From an uncultured Clostridia bacterium (GTDB lineage Bacteria; Bacillota; Clostridia; Oscillospirales; Butyricicoccaceae), in assembly GCA_910589115.1 (NCBI GenBank), contig CAJUSB010000027.1:1-31936 (forward strand): a stretch of 31,936 bases of DNA, given 5' to 3'. The notes beneath the pieces were generated by a model. It made no database searches. It saw only the letters and a program-made list of their open reading frames with translations, and was not told where the DNA came from. How positions within the stretch are numbered: position 1 is the stretch's first letter; the number at the start of each line of letters is the position of its first letter. Positions 6,406 through 14,698 of the stretch are shown here, one piece after another. A program made the position numbers and the translations under genes.

Positions 6406-8292
6406 TTGGCCGATATTACCGTCCAAAACCTGACAAAATATTATGGCGACCGTCTGATTCTGAACGGCATTTCCTTTGACCTCCAGCCCGGCGAAAAGGT
6501 CGCGCTGCTGGGCGGGAACGGCGCAGGGAAAACGACGCTCTTCAACATCCTCACCGGGCGCATTCCTTATGACAGCGGCGTTGCTGCTGTTGGCGAGGGG
6601 CGCACGTTGGGGATGATTGATCAAATCCCGGTTGTGCGGCAGGGGGCATCGGTTGACTCCGTCTTACGCCTTGCTTTTCAGGAGGTGGACGCACTGCGCC
6701 GCCGCCAGAGTGCACTTGCTGACAAAATGGCTGCCGGGGATGTATCGGACGCCACGCTTGCCGCCTACGGTGCCATTTCCGAACGGCTGGAATGGCTGGG
6801 CGGCTATAACTATGATTATGAGATTGACAAGGTCTGTGCCGGGCTTGCCATCCCGAAGGAGCAGCGCGCACAGGAATTTGCGTTATTATCCGGCGGTGAA
6901 AAAACGCGTGTAAACCTGGCACGCATTATTTTGGAGCACACGGATATCCTGCTTCTTGACGAACCGACCAACCATCTTGATATGGATTCGGTGCGTTGGC
7001 TGGGGGATTATCTCGACGCTTATCAGGGTACGGTGTTAACGATTTCGCATGACCGTTATTTCCTTGACCAATGCTGTGAGCGTATCATTGAACTGCGTGA
7101 CGGCAAATGTGATTTTTATGCCGGATCTTATTCGTATTATGCAGAGGAGCGGGAGCGCCGGTATGAGCAGCAGCTGGCCCACCATGAAAACGAGTTAGCT
7201 GAGGTCAAGCGTCTGGAAGCCGTTTCGCGCAAAATGCATGAGCACGGCACCGAGCATCTGGCCAAACGTGCGGCATCCATTGACAAGCGCATAGCCCGGA
7301 TGAAGGTCACTGACCGTCCCCGCAAGGCCAAGAGGCTTTCAATGACCTTTGGTGATCCCAATTATGAAACCGAAGAGGTATTAAAAGTAAGGGATATCTG
7401 CAAAACCTTTGACGGTCGGCCGGTGCTGCAAAATATCAGTTTTAATATCCGTAATCGCGAACGTGTAGCGATTCTGGGGGATAACGGCACGGGGAAAACC
7501 ACGCTCTTGCGCATTCTGATGGGTGAGCTGGAAGCGGACAGCGGCACCGTGAAAAAGGGCATTGGTCTGCGTCCGGCTTATTTGCCGCAGCAGATTTCCT
7601 TTGCGAACGAGCGCCGGACGCTCATTGATACCCTGCTTTATGATAAAGATGTTACTGTACAGACTGCGCGCAATCGGCTGGGCGCGTTTCAGTTTTCGGG
7701 CGAAGACCAGCTGAAAACGGTTGCCACACTGTCCGGCGGAGAAAAAAGCCGTCTGCGCCTGTGTGAGCTGATGTATGACCCGCTGAACCTGTTGATTCTT
7801 GACGAACCGACCAACCATTTGGATCTTTTGTCACGCGAGTGGATTGAGGAAGCCGTCGAAGGTTTTACAGGAACATTGATGTTTGTCTCGCATGACCGGT
7901 ATTTTGTTTCACGGTTTGCGACCCGTGTAATTTATCTGGAAAACGGGACATTTACGGACTTTCAGGGCACATATGATGAATTCCTTATTTGGCGGGAATC
8001 GAATCCGCCTGTACAGCCGGAACAGCGTCCGGAAAAGACCGCGCCTCGCCCGGAGAAGCAGAAAACCCGTGGCGGCGGTACAAAAAACCTGACCAAACGG
8101 GTTGCTGTGCTGGAACGTGAGATTGCCGCGCTGGAAACGCAGCTCTCGGAGCTGGACACGGAAATGCAGGCCTGTGCATCCGACCCGGAAAGGCTATGCG
8201 AGCTGATTGCCCGACGGGAAGAATCGGACGCGCTTTTAACTGAAAAAATGGAGGAATGGGAATCCGCTTCCGCGGCACTTGAACAGGCCTAA
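6406..8292 (+). CDS. ABC-F family ATPase (ribosome-associated)
   Basis: A 628-residue soluble protein with two ATP-binding cassettes and no membrane segments, the ABC-F layout. These proteins act in the ribosomal E site, aiding translation or, in some subfamilies, antibiotic resistance. Cassette one: Walker A GGNGAGKTT (36-44), signature LSGGEKTR (161-168), Walker B ILLLDEPTNHLD (181-192), H-loop SHDRYF (214-219). The interdomain linker is about 240-325, with a long charged helix pair. Cassette two: GDNGTGKTT (358-366), LSGGEKSR (442-449), LLILDEPTNHLD (462-473), SHDRYF (495-500). Residues about 565-628 form a coiled coil. The start is TTG at 6406, with AAAGGAG (6389-6395) ten bases before. 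The short leader shows no clear attenuator. Resistance cannot be claimed from sequence; a Uup/YdiF-type housekeeping role is equally likely. Confidence 0.92.
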   Translation: MADITVQNLTKYYGDRLILNGISFDLQPGEKVALLGGNGAGKTTLFNILTGRIPYDSGVAAVGEGRTLGMIDQIPVVRQGASVDSVLRLAFQEVDALRRRQSALADKMAAGDVSDATLAAYGAISERLEWLGGYNYDYEIDKVCAGLAIPKEQRAQEFALLSGGEKTRVNLARIILEHTDILLLDEPTNHLDMDSVRWLGDYLDAYQGTVLTISHDRYFLDQCCERIIELRDGKCDFYAGSYSYYAEERERRYEQQLAHHENELAEVKRLEAVSRKMHEHGTEHLAKRAASIDKRIARMKVTDRPRKAKRLSMTFGDPNYETEEVLKVRDICKTFDGRPVLQNISFNIRNRERVAILGDNGTGKTTLLRILMGELEADSGTVKKGIGLRPAYLPQQISFANERRTLIDTLLYDKDVTVQTARNRLGAFQFSGEDQLKTVATLSGGEKSRLRLCELMYDPLNLLILDEPTNHLDLLSREWIEEAVEGFTGTLMFVSHDRYFVSRFATRVIYLENGTFTDFQGTYDEFLIWRESNPPVQPEQRPEKTAPRPEKQKTRGGGTKNLTKRVAVLEREIAALETQLSELDTEMQACASDPERLCELIARREESDALLTEKMEEWESASAALEQA

Positions 8293-8300
8293 ATATCGTC

Positions 8301-8330
8301 ATTTCCCGCGGTTTCCCGCGGTTTCCCGCG
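8301..8330. repeat. Three tandem copies of a 10-nt unit
   Basis: ATTTCCCGCG then GTTTCCCGCG twice, immediately after the ABC-F stop codon. The following 95 bases up to the HD gene contain nothing else recognisable. Confidence 0.7.
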
Positions 8331-8424
8331 ATTTAAGAGCGGAGCTGTCCCCTTAAACAGTCCCGGATGTGGTCAAAAAAATCATTGTCCTGCAACCGGC
8401 AGGGCGGCACAGGGAGGTACGCCT

Positions 8425-9012
8425 ATGGACGAACGATTAAAGAGACAACTGGATTTTATACTGGAAATTGACAAAGAAAAAAACATTTTCCGTCAAACCC
8501 ATTTATCGGGTTATGGGCGGAATGAAAACGATGCAGAGCACGCCTGGCATTTGGCCGTTATGGCCTATCTTTTGCAGGAATATGCAAACGAAAAGGTTGA
8601 CATTGCGAAAGTCATGTTAATGTGCCTGACACATGATATTGTAGAGATTGACGCCGGGGACACCTACGCATACGACCCCGCAGGGCTGGAGACGCAGAGG
8701 GCACGCGAGCAAGCCGCGAAGGAGCGGATTTATTCTCTGCTGCCTGACGACCAGAAGGAAGCCTTGCAGGCGATATTTGACGAATTTGAAGAAAGTAAAA
8801 CGCCGGAAGCACAGTTTGCCCACGCGATGGATAACCTTCAGCCGCTGCTGCTCAATCACAGCAACAACGGCGGCGATTGGAAAGCGCATCAGGTGACAGC
8901 CGAGCAGGTATACGGGCGGCAGTCCCGGACGAAGGAAGGCTCACAGCGGCTGTTTGAATTAACCGATACGTTGATTCAGGAAAATATAGCGAAGGGGAAC
9001 CTGCGCGGCTAA
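8425..9012 (+). CDS. HD-domain phosphohydrolase (YfbR/HDDC2-like)
   Basis: A 195-residue protein of the HD superfamily. Metal-binding residues are visible as the first His in ENDAEHAWHLA (about His39), the doublet HD in LTHDIVEIDAGD (70-71), and a later Asp in AHAMDNLQPLL. The closest known relatives are small 5'-deoxynucleotidases of the YfbR/HDDC2 group, which dephosphorylate dNMPs; substrate here is inferred. The ATG at 8425 follows GGGAGG at 8410-8415. The next gene starts 28 nt downstream on the same strand, so they may be cotranscribed. Confidence 0.85.
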   Translation: MDERLKRQLDFILEIDKEKNIFRQTHLSGYGRNENDAEHAWHLAVMAYLLQEYANEKVDIAKVMLMCLTHDIVEIDAGDTYAYDPAGLETQRAREQAAKERIYSLLPDDQKEALQAIFDEFEESKTPEAQFAHAMDNLQPLLLNHSNNGGDWKAHQVTAEQVYGRQSRTKEGSQRLFELTDTLIQENIAKGNLRG

Positions 9013-9040
9013 CCGTGCCGCAGGTTCGGAGGAACCCAAA

Positions 9041-9826
9041 TTGAGGGAGATATTAGACAAACGAAAAGATATGAAGCAAAACGAATTTCAATTCTGGCGT
9101 ATGTTGGCGGTGATTTTTGCCATTCCGGCGCTGCCCTGTCTGCTTTGGCCTCCGGCGCGTTTCGGAGCGGCTTTTTTTGGTGCACTCGCAGTTGGGTGCG
9201 CCGGGGAAGCGGCAGCAGTGCGGTGGTCACCGGATTCCATTGCAGCGCGTCGGGTTGCGGTGCTCGGGCGAATCCTGTTTGCACTGTTCCTGATATCCTT
9301 TATCATTATACAGGGAATCATCCTAAGCGGCTGCCGTCCAGACCCGGAAGCAGAGAATGCGGACTATGTACTGGTACTCGGCGCACAAATCTATGCTGAC
9401 CGTCCATCCGCTTCCCTACAGTCACGGCTGGATGCCGCGTTTGATTATTTGCAGCGGAATCCTACCGCACGCGCCATTCTATGCGGCGGGCAAGGTTCCA
9501 ATGAAGTTATGCCCGAGGCCTGGATGATGCGAGATTACCTGCTGGCACATGGGGTGCCGGAGCAGCGTCTGCTGATTGAGGATCAGTCCTCAAACACGAT
9601 TCAAAATATTGCAAATGCATATCAGCAGTACCTTTCCCCTGGCGACCGGACGGCAGTCATTACAAATGAATTTCATTTGTCCCGTGCCCGGCGGCTGATG
9701 TCCAGCGCCGGATTGGACCCCTACGGTATCCCGTCACCGACCCCCTACGTTTCGGTCCGTATCATTCAGCATTTACGTGAATATTGCTCGGTATTGGGCC
9801 TCATTGTGTCCGGCCGTTGGTTCTGA
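9041..9826 (+). CDS. YdcF/SanA-like DUF218 membrane protein
   Basis: A 261-residue protein with three predicted membrane helices (about 21-37, 42-57, 74-95) followed by a DUF218 domain (about 108-250). Family hallmarks: DYVLVLGAQI, ILCGGQGSNE, MMRDYLLAHGVPEQRLLIEDQ, SSNTIQNIANA and TNEFHLSRARRL. DUF218 proteins such as YdcF, SanA and ElyC are linked to cell-envelope integrity and peptidoglycan precursor or polyprenyl metabolism, but their reaction is not settled. The start TTG at 9041 is chosen because GGAGG (9028-9032) lies eight bases upstream; the ATG at 9071 has no ribosome-binding site. Confidence 0.85.
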   Translation: MREILDKRKDMKQNEFQFWRMLAVIFAIPALPCLLWPPARFGAAFFGALAVGCAGEAAAVRWSPDSIAARRVAVLGRILFALFLISFIIIQGIILSGCRPDPEAENADYVLVLGAQIYADRPSASLQSRLDAAFDYLQRNPTARAILCGGQGSNEVMPEAWMMRDYLLAHGVPEQRLLIEDQSSNTIQNIANAYQQYLSPGDRTAVITNEFHLSRARRLMSSAGLDPYGIPSPTPYVSVRIIQHLREYCSVLGLIVSGRWF

Positions 9827-9878
9827 AACACATCCTGCCCATTCTTAAATAATATCGAAAAAAAACATCCCACAAAAT

Positions 9879-10033
9879 CGCCCCGCCCGCTGGCCTTTTG
9901 GCGGGCGGGGCAGCAGGCAAAAGGGATTTAGAACGCACCCATCCCCGCCGCAGCGGGACTAAAGTTTTTACTCGATTTTTTTACAAAAAAATCGCGGGTG
10001 CAGGGCAGGGCCCTGCTGCTGCCCGCATAGGGC
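9879..10033 (-). repeat. Family B intergenic repeat, copy 1 (reverse orientation)
   Basis: Read on the minus strand it carries, in order: CCTGCACCCGCG, the A/T palindrome (arms 9973-9982 and 9985-9994), GAGTAAAAAC, a CCGCTGCGGCGGGG segment, TTGCCTGCTGCCCCGCCCGCC and the closing hairpin around CCAAAAGG. Other copies: 20378, 22842, 31274. Here it separates the DUF218 gene from prfA. Confidence 0.85.
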
Positions 10034-10039
10034 ACTGCA

Positions 10040-10075
10040 CGGGAGGCACCGCAACCTCCCGGTATCATTTTTTTT
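10040..10075 (+). terminator. Hairpin plus T-run directly before prfA
   Basis: CGGGAGG (10040-10046) pairs with CCTCCCG (10055-10061); six bases later there is a run of eight T (10068-10075), and the prfA ribosome-binding site begins at 10077. The T-run is a little far from the stem for a strong terminator. It may stop upstream transcripts or act as an attenuator. Confidence 0.4.
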
Positions 10076-10091
10076 GAAAGGAATTCCCTTC

Positions 10092-11144
10092 ATGCTTGAT
10101 AAATTGCAAACGCTTGCAAACCGCTTTGATGAACTAGAAGCCCGGCTGTCTGCGCCCGACCTGTATGACGACCCCAAAAATGCAGCCGCCCTCCTGCGGG
10201 AGCGGAATCAGCTGGAACCGATCGTCACTGCATATCGCGCACTGGAAGCAGCACAGTCCGCCCAGCGCGATGCGCAGGAGATGATGTCAGACCCCGAACT
10301 GCGTGAGCTGGCACAAGAAGAATTTGCCAACGCCCGCGCCGAAGCCGAACGCCTGTCCGCTGAACTGAAATTGCTGCTGGTCCCCCGTGACCCGAATGAC
10401 GATAAAGACGTCATTATAGAAATTCGCGGCGGTGCGGGCGGGGAGGAAAGCGCACTCTTTGCCCATTCCCTCTGGCGAATGTACGCAATGTACGCCGAAA
10501 AACGAGGCTGGGCCGTTGAAGTGCTCAGCCAGAATATGACCGAGCTGGGCGGCTGCAAAGAAATCGTTTTTCAAGTCAGCGGGGACGGCGCATATTCCCG
10601 CCTGAAATTTGAGTCGGGCGTGCACCGCGTGCAGCGCGTTCCAGAGACCGAAAGCCAAGGGCGCGTGCATACCTCAACCGTAACAGTCGCCGTGCTGCCG
10701 GAAGCCGAAGAGGTCGATTTTGAAATCAATCCGGCAGACCTGAAAATTGATACCTTCCGTTCTTCCGGCGCTGGCGGGCAGCACATCAATAAAACCGAAT
10801 CAGCCATCCGCATTACCCACCTGCCTACCGGCGTAGTGGTCGAGTGCCAGGATGAACGCAGTCAGCACAAAAACCGCGATAAAGCAATGCGGGTGCTGCG
10901 TACCCGGCTGTATGAAGCCGAACAGGCCCGGCAAAACGCCGCTATCGCTGCCGAACGCCGCAGCCAAGTTGGCACGGGCGACCGTTCCGAACGGATACGC
11001 ACCTATAATTTCCCGGAGAACCGTGTCTCTGATCATCGGGTCAAACTGACGCTGTATAAGCTGGCCGATTTCATGGATGGTGCGCTGGATGAGGTCATAG
11101 AAGCGCTAATCACCGCCGACCGCGTCCGGCAAATGGAGGGCTGA
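10092..11144 (+). CDS. prfA: Peptide chain release factor 1
   Basis: A 350-residue class I release factor that recognises UAA/UAG and triggers peptide release in the ribosome. The GGQ motif is in SSGAGGQHINKTESAIR (GGQ 228-230). The stop-codon-reading tripeptide is PET (184-186, in HRVQRVPETESQGR), the RF1-type P-x-T rather than the SPF of RF2. The C-terminal TYNFPENRVSDHR and LTLYKL segments are typical. The ATG at 10092 has AAAGGA (10077-10082) at the right distance; an in-frame TTG at 10074 is excluded by lacking one. The Sua5 gene begins 2 nt after the stop. prmC, which methylates the GGQ glutamine and often follows prfA in Firmicutes, is not here. Confidence 0.96.
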   Translation: MLDKLQTLANRFDELEARLSAPDLYDDPKNAAALLRERNQLEPIVTAYRALEAAQSAQRDAQEMMSDPELRELAQEEFANARAEAERLSAELKLLLVPRDPNDDKDVIIEIRGGAGGEESALFAHSLWRMYAMYAEKRGWAVEVLSQNMTELGGCKEIVFQVSGDGAYSRLKFESGVHRVQRVPETESQGRVHTSTVTVAVLPEAEEVDFEINPADLKIDTFRSSGAGGQHINKTESAIRITHLPTGVVVECQDERSQHKNRDKAMRVLRTRLYEAEQARQNAAIAAERRSQVGTGDRSERIRTYNFPENRVSDHRVKLTLYKLADFMDGALDEVIEALITADRVRQMEG

Positions 11145-11146
11145 AT

Positions 11147-12175
11147 ATGCAGACAATTTTATTAAACCCGGTTTCCGATGAAACGGCAATCGACCGGGCC
11201 GCCGCCCTTCTCCGCGCAGGGGAAGTGGTCGGAATGCCGACAGAAACAGTATATGGCCTGGGGGCGAATGCATTCGATACTGCGGCGGTCGCGAAAATTT
11301 TTGCCGCCAAGGGCCGACCGCAGGACAATCCGCTGATTGTGCATATCGCGGACCCGGACGCGCTGGAGCAGGTCAGCGCAAGCATACCGGAGTCCGCCAA
11401 GCGGCTCGCAGAGGCCTTTTGGCCGGGGCCGCTGACAATGGTACTGCCCCGCGCTGACAGCATTCCAGATGCGGTGACTGCAGGCCTGCCGACCGTAGGC
11501 GTGCGCCTTCCCTCCCATCCAATCGCGCGTGCGCTGATCCGTCAGGCTGGCGTGCCGGTTGCTGCACCGTCAGCCAACCGTTCCGGCAGACCGTCCACAA
11601 CGACAGCAGCCCATGTGTTGGAAGATATGGGCGGACGAATCCCCGCAGTCCTTGAAGGAGGGCCATGCCAGGTTGGTGTGGAATCCACCATTGTCTCACT
11701 GGCCGGGGAACGGCCTCGCCTGCTGCGTCCAGGCGGTATTTCCCTGGAACAGCTCCGCGCAGTGCTCGGCGAAGTGGTGCTCGACCGTGCAGTCCGGGAA
11801 CAAATTGGGGATGATGTGCAGGTTTCCGCGCCTGGCATGAAATACCGTCACTATGCCCCGAACGCGCCTGTTACCGTTGTCTGCGGCGAGCCCGAACGGA
11901 CAGCTGTCTACATCCAGAAGCATTTAACCAATGAAACCGGAGTGCTTTGCTTTACCGAATTTGCATATCTGTTTGAGATGCACGAAATGCGCACTATGGG
12001 AACCGCCCTCGACCCACTGACACAGGCCCGCCGCATTTTCGATGCACTGCGCAGCTTTGATGAGACCCGCGTGCAGGAAATCTATGCGCAGTGCCCCGCG
12101 GACGATGGCATAGGGCTGGCAGTTGCCAACCGCCTGAAAAAAGCGGCAGGCTTTCAGGTCGTCAATGTAGTATGA
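11147..12175 (+). CDS. L-threonylcarbamoyladenylate synthase (Sua5/YwlC type)
   Basis: A 342-residue two-domain enzyme that makes threonylcarbamoyl-AMP from threonine, bicarbonate and ATP for t6A modification of ANN-decoding tRNAs. The YrdC domain (about 10-205) shows PTETVYGLGANA (31-42), KGRPQDNPLIVHI (55-67), FWPGPLTMVLP and APSANRSGRPS (140-150). The extra C-terminal Sua5 domain (about 215-342) begins after LLRPGGIS and the linker SAPGMKYRHYAP, distinguishing it from short TsaC. Starting 2 nt after prfA, it is cotranscribed and probably translationally coupled; coaE follows after 53 nt. Confidence 0.94.
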   Translation: MQTILLNPVSDETAIDRAAALLRAGEVVGMPTETVYGLGANAFDTAAVAKIFAAKGRPQDNPLIVHIADPDALEQVSASIPESAKRLAEAFWPGPLTMVLPRADSIPDAVTAGLPTVGVRLPSHPIARALIRQAGVPVAAPSANRSGRPSTTTAAHVLEDMGGRIPAVLEGGPCQVGVESTIVSLAGERPRLLRPGGISLEQLRAVLGEVVLDRAVREQIGDDVQVSAPGMKYRHYAPNAPVTVVCGEPERTAVYIQKHLTNETGVLCFTEFAYLFEMHEMRTMGTALDPLTQARRIFDALRSFDETRVQEIYAQCPADDGIGLAVANRLKKAAGFQVVNVV

Positions 12176-12228
12176 ATGCAGCTGCTTTCGCACGAGATCG
12201 TGCATATTCTCGGCCGGAGGTGCAGAAA

Positions 12229-12822
12229 ATGAAGATTATCGGTTTAACCGGCGGTTCAGGTGCAGGCAAAAGCACAGTAGCACGTGCGCTGCACGCAAAA
12301 GGCGCTGGCTGGGTGGATGCCGATGCAGTATACCATATGCTGTGCCGCGAAAACCGGGCCATGCTGGAAGAGCTTTGCACGGCCTTTGGTGACGTGCTGG
12401 ACGCGGACGGTGCACTCGACCGTACCCGGCTGGCGCCGGTTGTTTTTGACAGCCCGGAACGGTTGGCACTGCTGAATACGATTACGATTCCCTATATCCG
12501 TGCCGCGTCACAAGAGGCGTTTGCCGCCTATACGGCGTGTCCATTCACGCTGTTTGATGCGCCGACCCTGTTCCAGTCAGGCACGGACGATTTGTGCAGC
12601 GGCGTAATTGGCGTATTGGCGCCACGTGCGCTGCGCATTGCGCGTATTATGGAACGTGATGGCATTTCCAACGAACAGGCAGCGGCCCGCATTGATGCAC
12701 AACCGGATGATCGCTTTTACCGTGCGCGCTGCCGCTGGATTATCGAGAACAGCGCCTCACAAGAGGCTGTGGAACGTCTATGCGGCGAACTGTTTGAAGA
12801 GCTGGCAGGCGTGCTCGTTTGA
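12229..12822 (+). CDS. coaE: Dephospho-CoA kinase
   Basis: A 197-residue P-loop kinase for the last step of coenzyme A synthesis, phosphorylating the 3'-OH of dephospho-CoA. It has the Walker A GGSGAGKS (8-15), the acceptor-side DADAVYH (30-36), and the lid segment with RIARIMERDGISNEQAAARIDAQ, where family members typically carry the Arg residues. The ATG at 12229 has GGAGG (12216-12220) eight bases before; the longer frame back to 12091 overlaps Sua5 and is rejected. Some positions differ from the family pattern (VLAPRALRIAR rather than VdaP-x-x-x-Q-x-x-R), but the overall layout is clear. Confidence 0.9.
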   Translation: MKIIGLTGGSGAGKSTVARALHAKGAGWVDADAVYHMLCRENRAMLEELCTAFGDVLDADGALDRTRLAPVVFDSPERLALLNTITIPYIRAASQEAFAAYTACPFTLFDAPTLFQSGTDDLCSGVIGVLAPRALRIARIMERDGISNEQAAARIDAQPDDRFYRARCRWIIENSASQEAVERLCGELFEELAGVLV

Positions 12823-12980
12823 AAAGATACTCTTTTGGCAGTTAGAGCGTGGAGAATCTTTTTGGCTGTGCAGCTGTTTCCATTTGGAGCTTGTGCAGAT
12901 GCAGAGTATTCCAGATATTGGTGATTTTTAATTGTACATACGCACAATAATATATTATTTGTTAAAAAGGAGAGGATTAT

Positions 12981-14360
12981 ATGACGTCCGAACAGCTTTT
13001 TTATGATAAAAAACCCGCTTTTGACCGTGCAGACCCCGAGGCAGTGCGCACCTATGCGGAAGGGTATAAAGCCTTTCTTGACCATTCAAAGACCGAGCGT
13101 GACGCGGTAAAGGAAATGGTTGCACGTGCAGAACAGGCAGGCTTTGTCTCCTATCATCGTGGGCAGCAGCTCAAGCCGGGCGACCGGATTTATCAGGTCA
13201 ACCGTGCAAAGGGGATTACGTTGGCGGTCATCGGTGAAAAAAGCCTTGCCGAAGGTGTGCATTTGACGGCGGCACATCTTGACGCGCCGCGGATTGACAT
13301 CCGCACGCTGCCGCTGTACGAAGCTGAAAATATGGCATTTTTCAAGACCCATTATTATGGCGGCATCAAGAAATATCAGTGGCCAGCGATTCCGTTGGAG
13401 CTGCGCGGCGTGGTCTGTGTCTGTGAAAACGGAGAAATTCGGAAGGTTGAGGTTTCCATCGGTGCCGACCCGGCCGACCCGAAGCTGGTAATTACGGATT
13501 TGCTTCCGCACCTTGCTTCTGAGCAGATGCAGAAGAAAATGACAGAAGGCTTCAAAGGGGAAGGGTTAAATATTCTGGTTGGTTCGCGTCCGGCAGAGGG
13601 CAAGGACGAAAAAGAACCGGTCAAACTGGCAGTTATGCGCTGGCTCAATGAAAAATACGGCATGAAAGAAGTAGATTTCCTGTCAGCGGATCTTTCCTGT
13701 GTGCCTGCATTTAATGCCTGCGATATCGGCCTTGACCGGACCTTTATCGGCGGTTACGGGCATGATGACCGCTGCTGCTCCTATCCGGCGGCAACCGCGC
13801 TGATGGAGCTGGAAGGTACGCCGTCAAGCACCTGCGTGTGCCTGCTGGTGGACAAGGAAGAAATCGGTTCGGACGGTGTCACCGGGATGCAGAGCAGGCA
13901 TTTTGATACCTTTATGGGAGATTTGTGCCGTGCGGAAGGCGTACTGCTGGACGAATGTTTTGAAAATTCCGTCTGTCTGTCCGCTGATGTCTGCAATGCC
14001 TTTGACCCGAATTATCCAGACGTTTCCGAGAAGCGCAACGACGGGCGGGTCAACTGCGGCTTTGCACTGGTGAAATATACCGGTTCGCGCGGCAAATCCG
14101 GTACGTCAGAGGCCGCCGCCGAACTGATGGCCCGGGTTCGCACGATTTTTGACCGCGAAGGGGTTGCTTGGCAGACCGCACAGCTTGGCCGTGTCGATCA
14201 GGGCGGCGGCGGCACGGTTGCTATGTTCCTTGCAAATCGGAATATTGATACAGTCGATGCAGGTGTTCCGGTGCTTTCGATGCACGCACCCTTTGAGGTG
14301 ATTTCCAAGCTCGACCTTTATATGGCGTTCCGTGGATTCAGTGCGTTCTATCGTGCCTGA
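12981..14360 (+). CDS. M18 family aminopeptidase
   Basis: A 459-residue metallo-aminopeptidase of the aspartyl aminopeptidase-like M18 family, cytosolic, removing N-terminal residues from peptides. Metal and catalytic motifs are in order: AAHLDAPRID (His99, Asp101), LLVDKEEIGSDG with the Glu pair, LSADVCNAFDPNY with an Asp, and the final LSMHAPFEVISK with a His. Regions YYGGIKKYQWP and RWLNEKYG are typical of the clostridial M18 proteins. ATG at 12981 follows AAAAAGGAGAGG (12965-12976). The AT-rich 158-nt upstream gap probably contains its own promoter, though I cannot fix one with good spacing. A terminator follows at 14589. Confidence 0.93.
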   Translation: MTSEQLFYDKKPAFDRADPEAVRTYAEGYKAFLDHSKTERDAVKEMVARAEQAGFVSYHRGQQLKPGDRIYQVNRAKGITLAVIGEKSLAEGVHLTAAHLDAPRIDIRTLPLYEAENMAFFKTHYYGGIKKYQWPAIPLELRGVVCVCENGEIRKVEVSIGADPADPKLVITDLLPHLASEQMQKKMTEGFKGEGLNILVGSRPAEGKDEKEPVKLAVMRWLNEKYGMKEVDFLSADLSCVPAFNACDIGLDRTFIGGYGHDDRCCSYPAATALMELEGTPSSTCVCLLVDKEEIGSDGVTGMQSRHFDTFMGDLCRAEGVLLDECFENSVCLSADVCNAFDPNYPDVSEKRNDGRVNCGFALVKYTGSRGKSGTSEAAAELMARVRTIFDREGVAWQTAQLGRVDQGGGGTVAMFLANRNIDTVDAGVPVLSMHAPFEVISKLDLYMAFRGFSAFYRA

Positions 14361-14412
14361 TTTGACTGCGGCACAGCCCTATACTCGTGAGCGCTGGAGC
14401 TTGCCGTTTGAT

Positions 14413-14499
14413 CCGCCTGCGCGGCGGGCGGTCTTGCGCAGACGGCGCCAGAGGGACGCGTCCCTCTGGACTCCCTTCCATCGCCTGCGGGCGGGGCGG
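14413..14499 (+). repeat. Family A intergenic repeat, copy 2
   Basis: CCGCCTGCGCGGCGGGCGG, then GGTCTTGCGCAGACGGCG, the hairpin CCAGAGGGAC (14448-14457) / GTCCCTCTGG (14460-14469) and GACTCCCTTCCATCGCCTGC. Lies in the convergent gap after the aminopeptidase. Confidence 0.85.
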
Positions 14500-14524
14500 A
14501 TATGCCCATTCATCTGCGCTGCTT

Positions 14525-14551
14525 CGGCCCGCCAAAAAGGACGGCGGGCCG
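14525..14551. repeat. Family-B-type hairpin
   Basis: CGGCCCGCC (14525-14533), loop AAAAAGGAC, GGCGGGCCG (14543-14551). Same design as the closing hairpin of family B and as 6244-6275, again lying just after a family A copy. Confidence 0.6.
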
Positions 14552-14588
14552 ATGGGGCGACTGCGGCAAGTCTTTCCATATATGTCCA

Positions 14589-14626
14589 GCAAAGGCCAGC
14601 CTTTTCCAGGGCTGGCCTTTGCTTTT
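14589..14626 (+). terminator. Terminator after the aminopeptidase
   Basis: GCAAAGGCCAGCC (14589-14601) pairs with GGCTGGCCTTTGC (14610-14622), 13 bp, followed by TTTT (14623-14626). It lies between convergent genes. Confidence 0.85.
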
Positions 14627-14698
14627 AGAGGTTGATCTATAATTTTTTGAGATATCCGGAAGCTGTCCGGGCAGGCGGACAAAACAGTGACCGCTGTA

